Origin: Hymenobacter plasmatis
Lineage (GTDB): Bacteria > Bacteroidota > Bacteroidia > Cytophagales > Hymenobacteraceae
DNA length: 64,000 bases
Assembly (NCBI RefSeq): GCF_020711255.1
Contig: NZ_JAJFAW010000026.1
Coordinates: 1 to 64,000, forward strand
Reading direction: 5' to 3'
This document shows positions 50,992 through 60,219 of this stretch, piece after piece (the first letter of the stretch is position 1; every line of letters begins with the position of its first letter). The notes below the pieces were generated by a model. The model had not been told where the DNA came from, did no database searches, and saw only the letters and a program-made list of their open reading frames with translations. The translations under genes and the position numbers were made by a program.

Positions 50992-53900
50992 ATGAAGCAT
51001 TTAGTTCTTCTTACTGCATGGCTGGGTTTGGTACTGGGCGGCTATTCGTCGGCTCAGGCCCAAACCAAAGCGCCGGCTCCGGGTGGGGCGGCGCCGGCCG
51101 CCGCGCCCCGCTACCAGGTGGGCCGGCTCTCGACCGACCCGGCCCAGTACATCATTGATGTGCAGAGCATGATGGCCAGCACCAACAACGCCGCTGCCCG
51201 CGCCATGGGCGCCCGCCTGAGAGAGCTGTGGGGCACCAACCGCCTCACGTCGTCGCAGCAGGCGCGCATCGTGGCCTTGTCGCAGGTGATGCTGGCGAAG
51301 AAGTTTCGGCCCCGGCCGCACTTTGAGCAGCTGTACGCGGCCATCATTGGCGGCGCGAACTCGACCAAGCTCACCGACCAGCAAATGGACCAGTACCTCG
51401 ACGTGCTGGGCCAAACCCTGGAGAAAGAAGCCCCACAGGAAACCGAGAAATTCATCTTCAGCACCAGCCGTTTCTTAAACGGCGGCTACTTCTACCGCTC
51501 CGGCTACAGCTCGCTGCGGGCCGTGGGCGGCACGATTTCGTTTGCGTATTCGCCCATTGCCGCGCCGGTTTCCAACCTGGAATTTGGCGCGTCGGCGCCC
51601 GCGCCCAAAGACGAGCCGCTGCCGGCCGCCAAGAAGCCTGTGGCCGCGGCCAAGACACCAGCAAAAGCGGCTCCCAAGCCCGCTGCTCCCAAGCCCAAGA
51701 AAAAAGCAAGCAGCAGCGGCTGGGATACGGCCGACATGTGGTCGTCGCCCTCGGGTGGCGGCTGGGGCGATTCGGACGACGGCTGGGGTGCGCCTGTGAA
51801 GAAAAAAGCGCCGGCCAAAAAGCCCGTGGCCAAAACGGCTACCAAGGCCAGCCCAACCGCCGCGCCCGTGAAAGCGGCCGCGGCCACCGCAAAGGCCGCG
51901 GACTTTGAGCCGCCTACGGCTTCGTTTACGCCCTCGGCGCTGCCCTACGACGACTACATGGCGCCGCCGGCCCGTGGCGCCGTAATCGTGGTGAAGGATG
52001 CCGACCTGCATATGGGCACGGCCGGCGACTCGGTGGTGCTGAAGAAAGTGAGCGGCACGGCCGTGCCCAACTCCGGCCGGTTTCTGGCCACGGGCGGGCA
52101 GTTTGCCTGGGTCATCAAAGGCAATCCGGTAACGGCCGACCTGGCCGGGTTTGACTTCGACATGAGCAAGCCCGAGTTCACGGTGCAGCCCGTCACCCTC
52201 ACGTATCCGGCCGTGCTGGAGGCCCCCGTGAAAGGCGCGCTCAGCTACAAGAGCGTGCGGCGCAAGCCCGGCGCCACCGACACCGGCTACCCGCGCTTCA
52301 TCTCGCTCACCAACGACGCCCGCATTAAAAACCTGGGCGAGAATATTCAGTACCGGGGCGGCCTGTCGATGGCCGGCGGCAAGGTGCTCAGCGCGGCCCT
52401 CGACGGCTCGCCCTCTAACCTTTTCGTGAGCCTGGGCGGCAAGCCCAAGTTCAAAGCGTCGTCGCGGGCCTACGTGCTGGGCGACTCGGTTATCACGGCC
52501 AATCGGGCGGCGGTGACCATCTACGAAGGCGCCAAAGACTCCGTAACGCACCCCGGCACCCAGCTCAAGTACCTGAAAGGCAAGCAGCAGCTGAAGCTGG
52601 CGCGCGAAGAGGGCCTCTACAAGAACACGCCCTACAGCGACTCCTATCACCAGATGGATATTCGCACCGAGGCGCTGACCTGGAACCTGAACAGCCCCAC
52701 CATCGACTTCGCCGTGCTCTCGGCCAAGAACCAGCAAACGGCCGATTTCGAGAGCAAAGAATTCTTTACCAACAGCCGCTACCAGCAGCTCAAGAGCATC
52801 AACCGGCTGCACCCGCTGCAAATGCTGGTGGGCTACAGCCAGAGCCACGGCAACGCCAAAACGCTGAACGTGTCGACCCTGGCCACCGACCTGCAAACCT
52901 CGGAGCCCAACATGCGCAGCGCCATGGCCGGCCTGGCGCGCGACGGCTATGTGGAGTGGAACCCCCAAACCGGCGACGTGACCATTCTGCCCAAGGGCGC
53001 GCACTACGTGGCGTCGGCCCGCGATAAAAAGGACTACGACCATATCGCCATCAAGTCGCTGTCGGGCTCGGGCCGCAACGCCACCCTCAACCTGAACACC
53101 AACGAGCTGACGGTGCGCGGCGTGGACCGCTTCAACTTCTCCGACGACTCGGCCACGGTGTTTGTGCGGCCGGACAGCGCCATCATTCGCATTCAGAAAA
53201 ACCGCAACATCAACTTCAACGGCACGGTGGTGGCGTCGGCCATGCGCTTCAAAGGCCGCGAGTTTAAGTTCGACTACGACGGGTTTTACGTCGACATGGC
53301 CAAGATTGACTCCATCGTCATTCGCAGCGAGGCCAAAGACGCCAAGGGCAAGCCCACCGGCAAGCACGCCGACTTTGCCCTCACCAACAAAGGCAAGGTC
53401 TCGACCGGCCGCCTCTTCTTGAACGACCCCAAAAACAAGTCGGGCCGCAAGAAGAAGGGCCAGTACCCGGCCTTCGATTCCAAGAGCGGGGCCAACGTGT
53501 ACTTCCGCAAGCAGGACGTGCTGGGCGGCGCCTACGACTCCACGATGGTGTTCGACATCCCGCCGTTTAAGCTCGATTCGCTCAACGGCATCGGCAAGAC
53601 GGCCACCGGCTTCAACGGCACGTTCCGCAGCGGCGGCATTATCCCCGACATTCAGACCAAGCTCACCGTGCAGGAAGACGGCTCGCTGGGCTTCGTGTAC
53701 GACGTGCCCAAGGACGGCTTCCCGCTGTACAAAGGCCGCGGGCGGGTGTTTAACAAGGTGAAGATGAATGGCAAAGGACTGCAGGGCGACGGCACCATCA
53801 CCTACCAGTCGGGCACGTTTACGTCCAACAGCTTCGTGTTTTACCGCGACTCGGTGGTGACGGTGGGCCGGACGGGCGCCATTGCGGCCAAGAAAGCCGA

Positions 53901-56517
53901 GGGCGTGGACATTCCGAAAATGAGTTTGCCCACCGGCTACCTTATGAACTGGAACGTGCGCCGCGACTCCATGTTCCTGACCACGCCGCGCACCGGCGAG
54001 GCCATCCGCATGTACACCGCCGCCGACCAGAAAACCAAAACGGTGACGGCCTACAACTTCAAAGGAACCGCCGTGCTGACGCCTAAAAACGTGGGTGGTG
54101 ACGGCCGCCTCGACGGGCCGCAGTCGTTCATCAAGTCGCCGGCGTTCACGTTCAAAACCGACAGCTACTCGGGGCGCAAGGCCACAGTGAGCATCAAGTC
54201 GGCTGAAGCCAACAAGCCCGCCCTCACGGCCAACGACGTGGCCTTCGACTACAACCTGAGCCGGGGCTTTGCCGACTTCAAGCGCGAAGAAGGTAGCAAG
54301 GCCAGTATCGATTTACCGTACTCGAAGTTTAAAACCACGCTCAGCGGCGGGCACTGGGACTTCAAGAAAAAGCAAGTGGTGCTGCGCGTGGCCGCCAATG
54401 CCGACTCCACCAAGTCGTACTTCTACTCCACCAACCCCGACCAGCAGGGGCTGAAGTTTAAGGCCTCGAGCGGCGTGTACGACCTGGCCAAGTACCGCAT
54501 GCAGGTGGGCGGCGTGCCCTACATCGCCGCCGCCGATGCCTGGATTACCCCGGACTCGGGCAAGGTCAGCATTGGGGCCAATGGCCGCATCCAGCGCTTC
54601 CGCAACGCGGGCGTAGTGCTCGACTCCCTGGATAAATTCCACCACTTGGTGAAAGGCAACGTGGAGGTGCTCTCGAAAGCAGCCTTCACCGGCAATGCCG
54701 AGTACACCATCAAAACTGCCCGCGACTCGGTGGCACTGCGCTTCGGCAACTTCGAGCCCGACCCGGCCGCGATTCTGGCCGGCAAAGGCAGGGCCGCGCG
54801 CAAGAACAAGGACGAATTTGCGGGCGCCGCCACGGTAGGCCCGCCCACTGTGGCCACGGCCGTGGTGAGCCCAGGGAGCAAGTTTCAGCTCACGCCGCGC
54901 ATCGGCTACCGTGGCAACGTGCTGCTCAACTCGCGGCGCCGCGGCTTTGCTTTCGACGGCCAGGTGCAGCTGCAGTTTGGCAAAGACCGCAAGTCGGCCG
55001 AATGGATTGCGATGAAGGACTCCATCGACCCGAAGAATTTCAGCCTCAACCTGAAGGACATCAAGGCCGAGGACGGCTCGCCGCTCGTGACCGGCTTGTT
55101 CATGTCGGACCAGACCAACAAGGTGTACCCGCTGTATGCCGCTACCCTGCCCAACAATACCGATGTGTCCATTCTGAAAGTAGACGGCCAGCTGCGGTAC
55201 GACGACAAAAAGGGCATTTACACCATCTCGCGCAACGACCTGAGCGACGTGAATGCCTACGAAGGCGCCATGCTGGCTTACACCGATGCCACCAACTCGC
55301 TCAGCTTCCGGGGCCCGATGACGTTCATTAACTCGAACAAAAACTACAAGCTGGTGGGCAGTGGCGTGGGCACCGCCAACCCCGACAGCGCCCGCTATTC
55401 GATAGATGCGCTGCTGGGCTTCGACATCGGCATGCCCGAGAAAGCCGTGGCCGCCATGGGCACCGAGCTGGCGCGCGTGACCAAAGGCTCGCCCGAAGCC
55501 CTGGACGGCTCCACCAACGAGCTGTACAAATTGGGCCAGTTTATCGGCAACAAGGGCGTGGAGGAGTACACCATGCGCAAAGGCGCCACCGCCGACCTCA
55601 TGAAGCTCTCGCCCAAGCTCATGCACACCATCATGCTGAGCAAGGTAGACCTCCGCTGGAGCGAGAAGCGGCGCGCCTGGTACTCGGTGGGCAAGCTGGG
55701 ACTGGCCGGCGTGGGCAAGCAGCCGCTCAACGCCCTGATTGACGGCCACGTAGAAATCCGCCGCGAAAACAACACCGACCTGGTGGAAATCTACCTCGAG
55801 CCCGAGCCCCAGACCTGGTACTACTTCAAGTACGCCAACAACCTGCTGCTGGCGAAATCGTCGAGCGAAAACTTCGACGCCGAAGTGGGCGGCAAGGCCA
55901 AGGGCGACTACAACACGGCCACCAGCTACGGCGCCTTCCTCGGCGACTTCACCGACGTGGATGCCTTCCGCTCGCACTTCCAGCGCGACTACTTGGGCAA
56001 GAGCGGCAAGCTGACCGCCCGCCCGGCAGCCCCGGCCCCCAGCACCTTCGACACCTTCGAAGGCAAGAAGGGTAAAAAGAAAAAAGGGCAGGAGGACGCC
56101 TTCGGTACTACCGACCCCAACGCGGCACCCGCGGCCGATGCCGCCCCCGAGCCCACCAAAAAGAAGAAAAAGGCCAAAGCCAACGACCCCTTCGGCGACG
56201 GCGTGATGGAAGATCCCAACGCGCCGGCTGCCACCGCCGAGCCCGCCAACAAGAAGGAAAAGGTGAAGGTGAAAGCCGCCGACACCCCTGCGGCGGCCGA
56301 CGCAACCGAGCCCGACCTCAAAAAGGTGAAGACCAAGACCAAAGCCGCCGACGCTGCTCCCGATGCCGAAGCCGCGCCCGACCCGGCCCAGGACAAGAAA
56401 GAAGCCGCCCGCCTCGCCAAAGAAGCTGAAAAGCAGAAAAAGGAGGAAGAGAAGCGGAAGAAGGAAGAAGAAAAGAAGAAAAAGAAAGCCACCGAGGACC
56501 CCTTCGGCGACTCGTAG
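50992..56517 (+). CDS. Giant exported protein of unknown function
   Basis: This 1841-residue protein has a signal peptide ending YSSAQAQ and low-complexity Ala/Lys/Pro and Gly/Trp segments at about 200-315. A very long beta-rich body (about 320-1660) has repeated short strands such as DSVVLKKVSG, DSVITANRAAVTIYEGAKDS and KGRGRVFNKVKMNGKG. The C-terminal tail (about 1680-1841) is Lys/Ala/Glu-rich and carries DAFGTTDP, NDPFGDG and a terminal EDPFGDS. Residues about 603-673 (LHPLQMLVGYSQ ... TLATDLQTSEPNMRSAMAGL ... GYVEWNPQTGDVTIL) resemble a winged helix. I do not recognise the family. The beta-rich body and signal peptide suggest a periplasmic or surface structural protein. ATG 50992 is chosen at the signal peptide. 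A strong terminator follows. Confidence 0.8.
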   Translation: MKHLVLLTAWLGLVLGGYSSAQAQTKAPAPGGAAPAAAPRYQVGRLSTDPAQYIIDVQSMMASTNNAAARAMGARLRELWGTNRLTSSQQARIVALSQVMLAKKFRPRPHFEQLYAAIIGGANSTKLTDQQMDQYLDVLGQTLEKEAPQETEKFIFSTSRFLNGGYFYRSGYSSLRAVGGTISFAYSPIAAPVSNLEFGASAPAPKDEPLPAAKKPVAAAKTPAKAAPKPAAPKPKKKASSSGWDTADMWSSPSGGGWGDSDDGWGAPVKKKAPAKKPVAKTATKASPTAAPVKAAAATAKAADFEPPTASFTPSALPYDDYMAPPARGAVIVVKDADLHMGTAGDSVVLKKVSGTAVPNSGRFLATGGQFAWVIKGNPVTADLAGFDFDMSKPEFTVQPVTLTYPAVLEAPVKGALSYKSVRRKPGATDTGYPRFISLTNDARIKNLGENIQYRGGLSMAGGKVLSAALDGSPSNLFVSLGGKPKFKASSRAYVLGDSVITANRAAVTIYEGAKDSVTHPGTQLKYLKGKQQLKLAREEGLYKNTPYSDSYHQMDIRTEALTWNLNSPTIDFAVLSAKNQQTADFESKEFFTNSRYQQLKSINRLHPLQMLVGYSQSHGNAKTLNVSTLATDLQTSEPNMRSAMAGLARDGYVEWNPQTGDVTILPKGAHYVASARDKKDYDHIAIKSLSGSGRNATLNLNTNELTVRGVDRFNFSDDSATVFVRPDSAIIRIQKNRNINFNGTVVASAMRFKGREFKFDYDGFYVDMAKIDSIVIRSEAKDAKGKPTGKHADFALTNKGKVSTGRLFLNDPKNKSGRKKKGQYPAFDSKSGANVYFRKQDVLGGAYDSTMVFDIPPFKLDSLNGIGKTATGFNGTFRSGGIIPDIQTKLTVQEDGSLGFVYDVPKDGFPLYKGRGRVFNKVKMNGKGLQGDGTITYQSGTFTSNSFVFYRDSVVTVGRTGAIAAKKAEGVDIPKMSLPTGYLMNWNVRRDSMFLTTPRTGEAIRMYTAADQKTKTVTAYNFKGTAVLTPKNVGGDGRLDGPQSFIKSPAFTFKTDSYSGRKATVSIKSAEANKPALTANDVAFDYNLSRGFADFKREEGSKASIDLPYSKFKTTLSGGHWDFKKKQVVLRVAANADSTKSYFYSTNPDQQGLKFKASSGVYDLAKYRMQVGGVPYIAAADAWITPDSGKVSIGANGRIQRFRNAGVVLDSLDKFHHLVKGNVEVLSKAAFTGNAEYTIKTARDSVALRFGNFEPDPAAILAGKGRAARKNKDEFAGAATVGPPTVATAVVSPGSKFQLTPRIGYRGNVLLNSRRRGFAFDGQVQLQFGKDRKSAEWIAMKDSIDPKNFSLNLKDIKAEDGSPLVTGLFMSDQTNKVYPLYAATLPNNTDVSILKVDGQLRYDDKKGIYTISRNDLSDVNAYEGAMLAYTDATNSLSFRGPMTFINSNKNYKLVGSGVGTANPDSARYSIDALLGFDIGMPEKAVAAMGTELARVTKGSPEALDGSTNELYKLGQFIGNKGVEEYTMRKGATADLMKLSPKLMHTIMLSKVDLRWSEKRRAWYSVGKLGLAGVGKQPLNALIDGHVEIRRENNTDLVEIYLEPEPQTWYYFKYANNLLLAKSSSENFDAEVGGKAKGDYNTATSYGAFLGDFTDVDAFRSHFQRDYLGKSGKLTARPAAPAPSTFDTFEGKKGKKKKGQEDAFGTTDPNAAPAADAAPEPTKKKKKAKANDPFGDGVMEDPNAPAATAEPANKKEKVKVKAADTPAAADATEPDLKKVKTKTKAADAAPDAEAAPDPAQDKKEAARLAKEAEKQKKEEEKRKKEEEKKKKKATEDPFGDS

Positions 56518-56524
56518 CCAACGG

Positions 56525-56564
56525 AAAACTCCCCTCCTCAATCCAGGAGGGGAGTTTTCGTTTT
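56525..56564 (+). terminator. Strong intrinsic terminator after the giant gene
   Basis: AAAACTCCCCTCCT (56525-56538) pairs with AGGAGGGGAGTTTT (56545-56558) around CAATCC and is followed by CGTTTTA. The A-rich left end suggests activity on both strands. Confidence 0.85.
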
Positions 56565-56577
56565 ATACCTTTCCTGC

Positions 56578-57222
56578 ATGAATGTCCTATATATCGCCCT
56601 TGCCCTGCTTGCCGCCTACCTCCTTGGTTCTATCCCAACTGCGCTGTGGGTGGGCCGCCGCTTCTTTGGGCTGGCCGACATCCGCGAGCACGGCTCCGGC
56701 AACGCCGGCGCTACCAATACCTTCCGGGTGCTGGGCCCCAAGGCGGGCTCGGTGGTCCTGCTTATTGATGCGCTGAAAGGCTTTGTGGCCGCCTACTTTT
56801 TGCCGGCGTGGCTGGTAGCCCAGGGAGCCATTCAGCCTGAGCACGAACTGTACTTTAAGCTGGCCTGCGGTGTGCTCGCCATTGTGGGGCACATCTATCC
56901 GGTCTTTGCGCAGTTCCGGGGCGGCAAGGGCGTGGCCACGGTGCTGGGCATGATGCTGGGCGTGGCCCCGGCCACGGTGGGCGTGTGCCTGCTGGTGTTT
57001 CTACTCATGCTGGCCGTGTTCCGCTACGTCTCGCTGGCCAGCATGACGGCGGGCGTGACCTTCGCGCTACTGCAGCTGCTGCCCCAGTTCCGGCCAGCCC
57101 AACCGTTTATGGTGTGGGTAGGCTTCTTGCTGGCCGTGCTCCTCATCTACACCCACCGGGCCAATATCGGCCGCCTGCGCAGCGGGACGGAAAGCCGCGT
57201 GCCGCTATTTGGGCGGAAGTAG
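56578..57222 (+). CDS. plsY: Glycerol-3-phosphate acyltransferase (PlsY)
   Basis: PlsY transfers an acyl group from acyl-phosphate to glycerol 3-phosphate, starting phospholipid synthesis in the inner membrane. The 214-residue protein has about five to seven hydrophobic segments. Family motifs visible are LLGSIPTALWVGRRFFGLADIREHGSGNAGATNTFRVLG-like sequence (read in pieces: GSIPTALWV, REHGSGNAGATN, RVLGPKAG), the Lys-containing GGKGVAT, and YTHRANIGRLRSGTE near the C-terminus. The length is typical. The gene starts 20 bases after the terminator of the giant gene, so it has its own promoter or is read through. The next gene is 80 bases on. Confidence 0.95.
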   Translation: MNVLYIALALLAAYLLGSIPTALWVGRRFFGLADIREHGSGNAGATNTFRVLGPKAGSVVLLIDALKGFVAAYFLPAWLVAQGAIQPEHELYFKLACGVLAIVGHIYPVFAQFRGGKGVATVLGMMLGVAPATVGVCLLVFLLMLAVFRYVSLASMTAGVTFALLQLLPQFRPAQPFMVWVGFLLAVLLIYTHRANIGRLRSGTESRVPLFGRK

Positions 57223-57302
57223 GAGCGGGGGGGCAATATCCTGTGCTCAACCGGCATTTTAGCCCAATTCCTTAGGTAAAGACTTTTGCTGCTGTCTCCT
57301 TT

Positions 57303-57878
57303 ATGCGGTCCCTGTTTCGCTTCCTGATTCTGCTGTTTCTCACGCTGCCCGCTGCTGCTCAGAAATACAATACCCCTCTGGGCACTGCCCCGGCGGGCTT
57401 CCGGTGGCAGGCGCTGCCCGACATCAAAGCGGCCATGCCCTTGCCCGAAGGCTGGTACTACAAGGCCGACGGGCAGAAGGGCGCCACTACCTACTTCCTG
57501 ACCCGCGATGAAATAGGGGAGAGCGGTGAGTTTCAGCCCGGAGCGTCGCTGAACGTAGTGCGCAAGGTGAAAGCCAAAACCGGCCGCCAGGCCGCCGACT
57601 ACGCCGAGTTGCTGATGCTAAGGACCGGGTTTGGCCCGGGGCAGCAGCAGTTGGACAAGACGTCCTCGGTCGACGGCCCGTTCTACAAGCGCGCGGTGCG
57701 CTACCGCGAAGCTCCGCCTGAGGCCGAGCCCCGCGTGGTGTACCAAATGGCCCTGGCCAACGCCAAGACCGACACGCTCTACCTGCTCACCTTCGAAAGC
57801 CCCGAGAAAGACTGGGCTGATGCCTGGAAGCTGGGCGAGGTAATGCTGCGTGAGCTGGTGCTGGATGCGCGCTTGTAA
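57303..57878 (+). CDS. Secreted hypothetical protein
   Basis: The 191-residue product has a signal peptide (RFLILLFLTLPAAAQ). The mature part contains GFRWQALPDIKAAMPLPEGWYY, TYFLTRDEIGE, LNVVRKVKAKTGRQAADY and YLLTFESPEKDWADAWKLGE. These are typical of a small stand-alone beta-sheet domain that is frequently annotated without function in Bacteroidota. Neither a catalytic motif nor cysteine pairs are apparent. It lies between plsY and an M20 peptidase, all rightward, with no evidence of functional linkage. Confidence 0.8.
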   Translation: MRSLFRFLILLFLTLPAAAQKYNTPLGTAPAGFRWQALPDIKAAMPLPEGWYYKADGQKGATTYFLTRDEIGESGEFQPGASLNVVRKVKAKTGRQAADYAELLMLRTGFGPGQQQLDKTSSVDGPFYKRAVRYREAPPEAEPRVVYQMALANAKTDTLYLLTFESPEKDWADAWKLGEVMLRELVLDARL

Positions 57879-58012
57879 CCGAGCCTGCTGAGCAGCCCAA
57901 TAATTGCGAATGGAGCCGCGCCGGAACCCCAAAAGCTGTAGGAGCCGTATCGGCAGCGCCCGCTACTTTTACTCCACCGTTCCCAACCCATCACCATACT
58001 TCCCTGCCTCGC

Positions 58013-59380
58013 ATGGCCAATTACCTTTCCGACAACCAAACGCGCTTCCTCGACGAGCTGATTGACTGGCTCCGCATTCCTTCCGTGTCGGCCGACCCCA
58101 AGTTTCACGGCGACGTGCTGCGGGCTGCCGACTACCTGAAAACGCGCCTGGAAGAAGCCGGCGTGCAGAACGTGGAAATCTGCCCTACGGCCGGCAACCC
58201 CATTGTGTACGGCGACTACATCACCGACCCCACCAAACCCACCGTGCTGGTGTACGGCCACTACGACGTGCAGCCCGCCGACCCCTACGAGCTGTGGACC
58301 TCGCCGCCGTTTGACCCCGTCATCAAAGACGGCAAAATCTACGCCCGCGGCGCCTGCGACGACAAAGGCCAGGTGTACATGCACGTGAAAGCCTTCGAGA
58401 TGATGATGCGCGACGGCCAGGGCGGCGTGCCCTGCAACATCAAGTTCATGTTTGAAGGCGAAGAAGAAATCGGGTCCAACAACCTCGAAATCTTCGTGAA
58501 GGCCAACAAAGCGAAGCTAAAAGCCGACGTCATCCTGATTTCGGATACCGGTATTCTGGCCAACGACGTGCCCAGCATCGAAGTGGGCCTGCGCGGCCTG
58601 AGCTACCACGAAGTAACCGTGACCGGCCCCAACCGCGACCTGCACTCCGGCCTCTACGGCGGCGCCGTGCAAAACCCCATCAACGCCTTGTGCGAGATGA
58701 TTGCCAGCCTGCACGACAAAGATGGCCACATCACCATCCCCGGTTTCTACGACAAGGTAGACGAGCTGAGTGCCGAGGAGCGCGCCGAGATGGCCAAAGC
58801 CCCGTTCTCCGAAGAGGAATTCCAAAAGAGCATCGGCCTGCCCGCCAGCTACGGCGAGAAGGGCTACAGCAGCATGGAGCGCACCAGCATCCGGCCTACG
58901 CTCGACGTGAACGGCATCTGGGGCGGCTACACTGGCGAAGGCGCCAAAACCGTCATCGCCTCGCAGGCCCACGCCAAAATCTCCATGCGCCTGGTGCCCC
59001 ACCAGACCTCGGCCGAAATCACGGAGCTGTTTCAGAAGCACTTCACGAGCATCGCGCCCGTCGGCGTCACGGTCGAAGTGCGCCCGCACCACGGCGGCGA
59101 GCCCGTGGTGACGCCCACCAACTCGGTGGCCTACAAAGCCGCCGCTGATGCCATGGAAACCACCTTCGGCAAGCGTCCGGTGCCCACGCGCGGCGGCGGC
59201 TCCATCCCCATCGTGGCCATGTTCAAGTCGGAGCTGGGTCTTGATACCGTGCTGCTGGGCTTCGGCCTCGACTCCGACGCCATCCACTCGCCCAACGAGC
59301 ATTTCGGCGTCTTCAACTTCCTGAAGGGCATCGAAACTATCCCGCATTTTTACCGCAACTACGCCGCCGCGCAAGCGTAG
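58013..59380 (+). CDS. M20 family dipeptidase
   Basis: The 455-residue cytoplasmic protein is a zinc peptidase of the M20/M28 group (CNDP/PepV-like). Metal and catalytic residues appear in VLVYGHYDVQPADPYELW (His), YARGACDDKGQVYMHVKA (Asp), FEGEEEIGSNNLEI (catalytic and metal Glu), LISDTGI (metal Asp), and IHSPNEHFG near the end (His). A dimerisation domain occupies about 200-360. The family cleaves dipeptides or removes terminal amino acids. A terminator shared with the opposing porin gene follows. Confidence 0.95.
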   Translation: MANYLSDNQTRFLDELIDWLRIPSVSADPKFHGDVLRAADYLKTRLEEAGVQNVEICPTAGNPIVYGDYITDPTKPTVLVYGHYDVQPADPYELWTSPPFDPVIKDGKIYARGACDDKGQVYMHVKAFEMMMRDGQGGVPCNIKFMFEGEEEIGSNNLEIFVKANKAKLKADVILISDTGILANDVPSIEVGLRGLSYHEVTVTGPNRDLHSGLYGGAVQNPINALCEMIASLHDKDGHITIPGFYDKVDELSAEERAEMAKAPFSEEEFQKSIGLPASYGEKGYSSMERTSIRPTLDVNGIWGGYTGEGAKTVIASQAHAKISMRLVPHQTSAEITELFQKHFTSIAPVGVTVEVRPHHGGEPVVTPTNSVAYKAAADAMETTFGKRPVPTRGGGSIPIVAMFKSELGLDTVLLGFGLDSDAIHSPNEHFGVFNFLKGIETIPHFYRNYAAAQA

Positions 59381-59398
59381 CCGGTAGGCACTATTCAA

Positions 59399-59440
59399 CA
59401 AAAAAGCCCGGCTTCCATAGCGAAGGCCGGGCTTTTTTGT
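59399..59440. terminator. Bidirectional intrinsic terminator
   Basis: AAAAAAGCCCGGCTT pairs with AAGGCCGGGCTTTTTT, leaving one bulged base, with A- and T-runs at both sides. It lies between the converging dipeptidase and barrel genes and can serve both. Confidence 0.85.
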
Positions 59441-59455
59441 GAAAGACCAACAAGA

Positions 59456-60070
59456 TTACCGTCCGTTGAAAGAATAGGTCAGGTACAGCTGAAACGCGCT
59501 GTTATGAAGACGGGTCTGATACGTGGTGTTGCCGGTCGTTTCATCCGGCCGGGTATTGGTTAAGGCCCCATTGTAGCGCAGGCCGATGCCGGGGCCGGAC
59601 TTCTTCTGGTAACCCAGGCCCGCTACGTAGCCGAAATCAACGGTATTATATTCCTTACGGTCGAGCGCGGTAGTGGTACTGCCGTGCTGGTCCTGGGCCT
59701 TCAGCAGAAAGCCTACCTGCGGGCCTGCCTCAAAGAAAAGGCCGTCGGCATTTACGTGCAGTAGCACGGGCACATCGATGTAGTGCAGCCGTCGCTTGAT
59801 GTCGTCGCCTAGCAAAGCCGGGTACTTAGCGCCTTTTTGTGAGTACAACACCTCGGGCTGCAATGCCACCATGTTGCTCAGTCCGACATTCGCAAAAACG
59901 CCAGCGTGGAGCCCGTAGGTGCTCGTGTAGCTGTATTTGCCGGCATCAGCGCCCACAAAATTGGTCAGCGACGCGCCGGCTTTCAGGCCCAGCGATATGT
60001 CGCTGCGCTGCGCCTGGGCCGCGCCCGCAAGGCCTGCCAACAGGGCGAGGGTAAAAAAGGTCTTTTTCAT
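59456..60070 (-). CDS. Outer-membrane beta-barrel protein, PorT-like (copy 1)
   Basis: The 204-residue protein has a signal peptide (KKTFFTLALLAGLAGAAQAQ). An eight-stranded-barrel pattern follows: SLGLKAGASLTNFVG, VALQPEVLYSQKGAK, LHYIDVPVLLHVNADGLFFEAGP, GYVAGLGYQ, GIGLRYNGALTN, and final strand FQLYLTYSFNGR ending in an aromatic/Arg. This is the porin-family outer-membrane barrel domain widespread in Bacteroidota. Three further copies follow upstream on the same strand. The ATG at 60070 is used; the upstream in-frame part is not signal-like. Cargo or function is unknown. Confidence 0.92.
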   Translation of the reverse strand: MKKTFFTLALLAGLAGAAQAQRSDISLGLKAGASLTNFVGADAGKYSYTSTYGLHAGVFANVGLSNMVALQPEVLYSQKGAKYPALLGDDIKRRLHYIDVPVLLHVNADGLFFEAGPQVGFLLKAQDQHGSTTTALDRKEYNTVDFGYVAGLGYQKKSGPGIGLRYNGALTNTRPDETTGNTTYQTRLHNSAFQLYLTYSFNGR

Positions 60071-60094
60071 AAGCAGGGTAGTTGAATAGACTCG

Positions 60095-60102
60095 CAAAGC
60101 TA
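60095..60102 (-). promoter_or_regulatory. Likely -7 box for barrel gene 1
   Basis: CAAAGCTA on the plus strand reads TAGCTTTG on the minus strand, an exact TAnnTTTG. It lies 25 bases before the ATG at 60070. The same octamer precedes barrel gene 3. A -33 element is not obvious. Confidence 0.4.
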
Positions 60103-60158
60103 CGCCTGCGCCCGACGCGCTGGCACTCTTACAGCCCAACTTATCCGCGCACTACCCC

Positions 60159-60201
60159 ACGCAAAAGCCCGGTTTCCATGGCGGAAACCGGGCTTTTGCG
60201 T
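60159..60201 (-). terminator. Perfect hairpin terminator after barrel gene 2
   Basis: ACGCAAAAGCCCGGTTTCC (60159-60177) pairs exactly with GGAAACCGGGCTTTTGCGT (60183-60201). The 19-bp stem with an internal A/T run resembles the other GCCCGG terminators of this cluster. Confidence 0.8.
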
Positions 60202-60219
60202 TGGTGAGCTTGGGGTTTC

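Noticed and set aside
54313-56541. Antisense open frame of 742 codons over the end of the giant gene
   Set aside because: It is made of Gly/Val/Phe/Leu-rich sequence that reflects the Lys/Ala-rich tail on the plus strand. It has no recognisable start context or domains.
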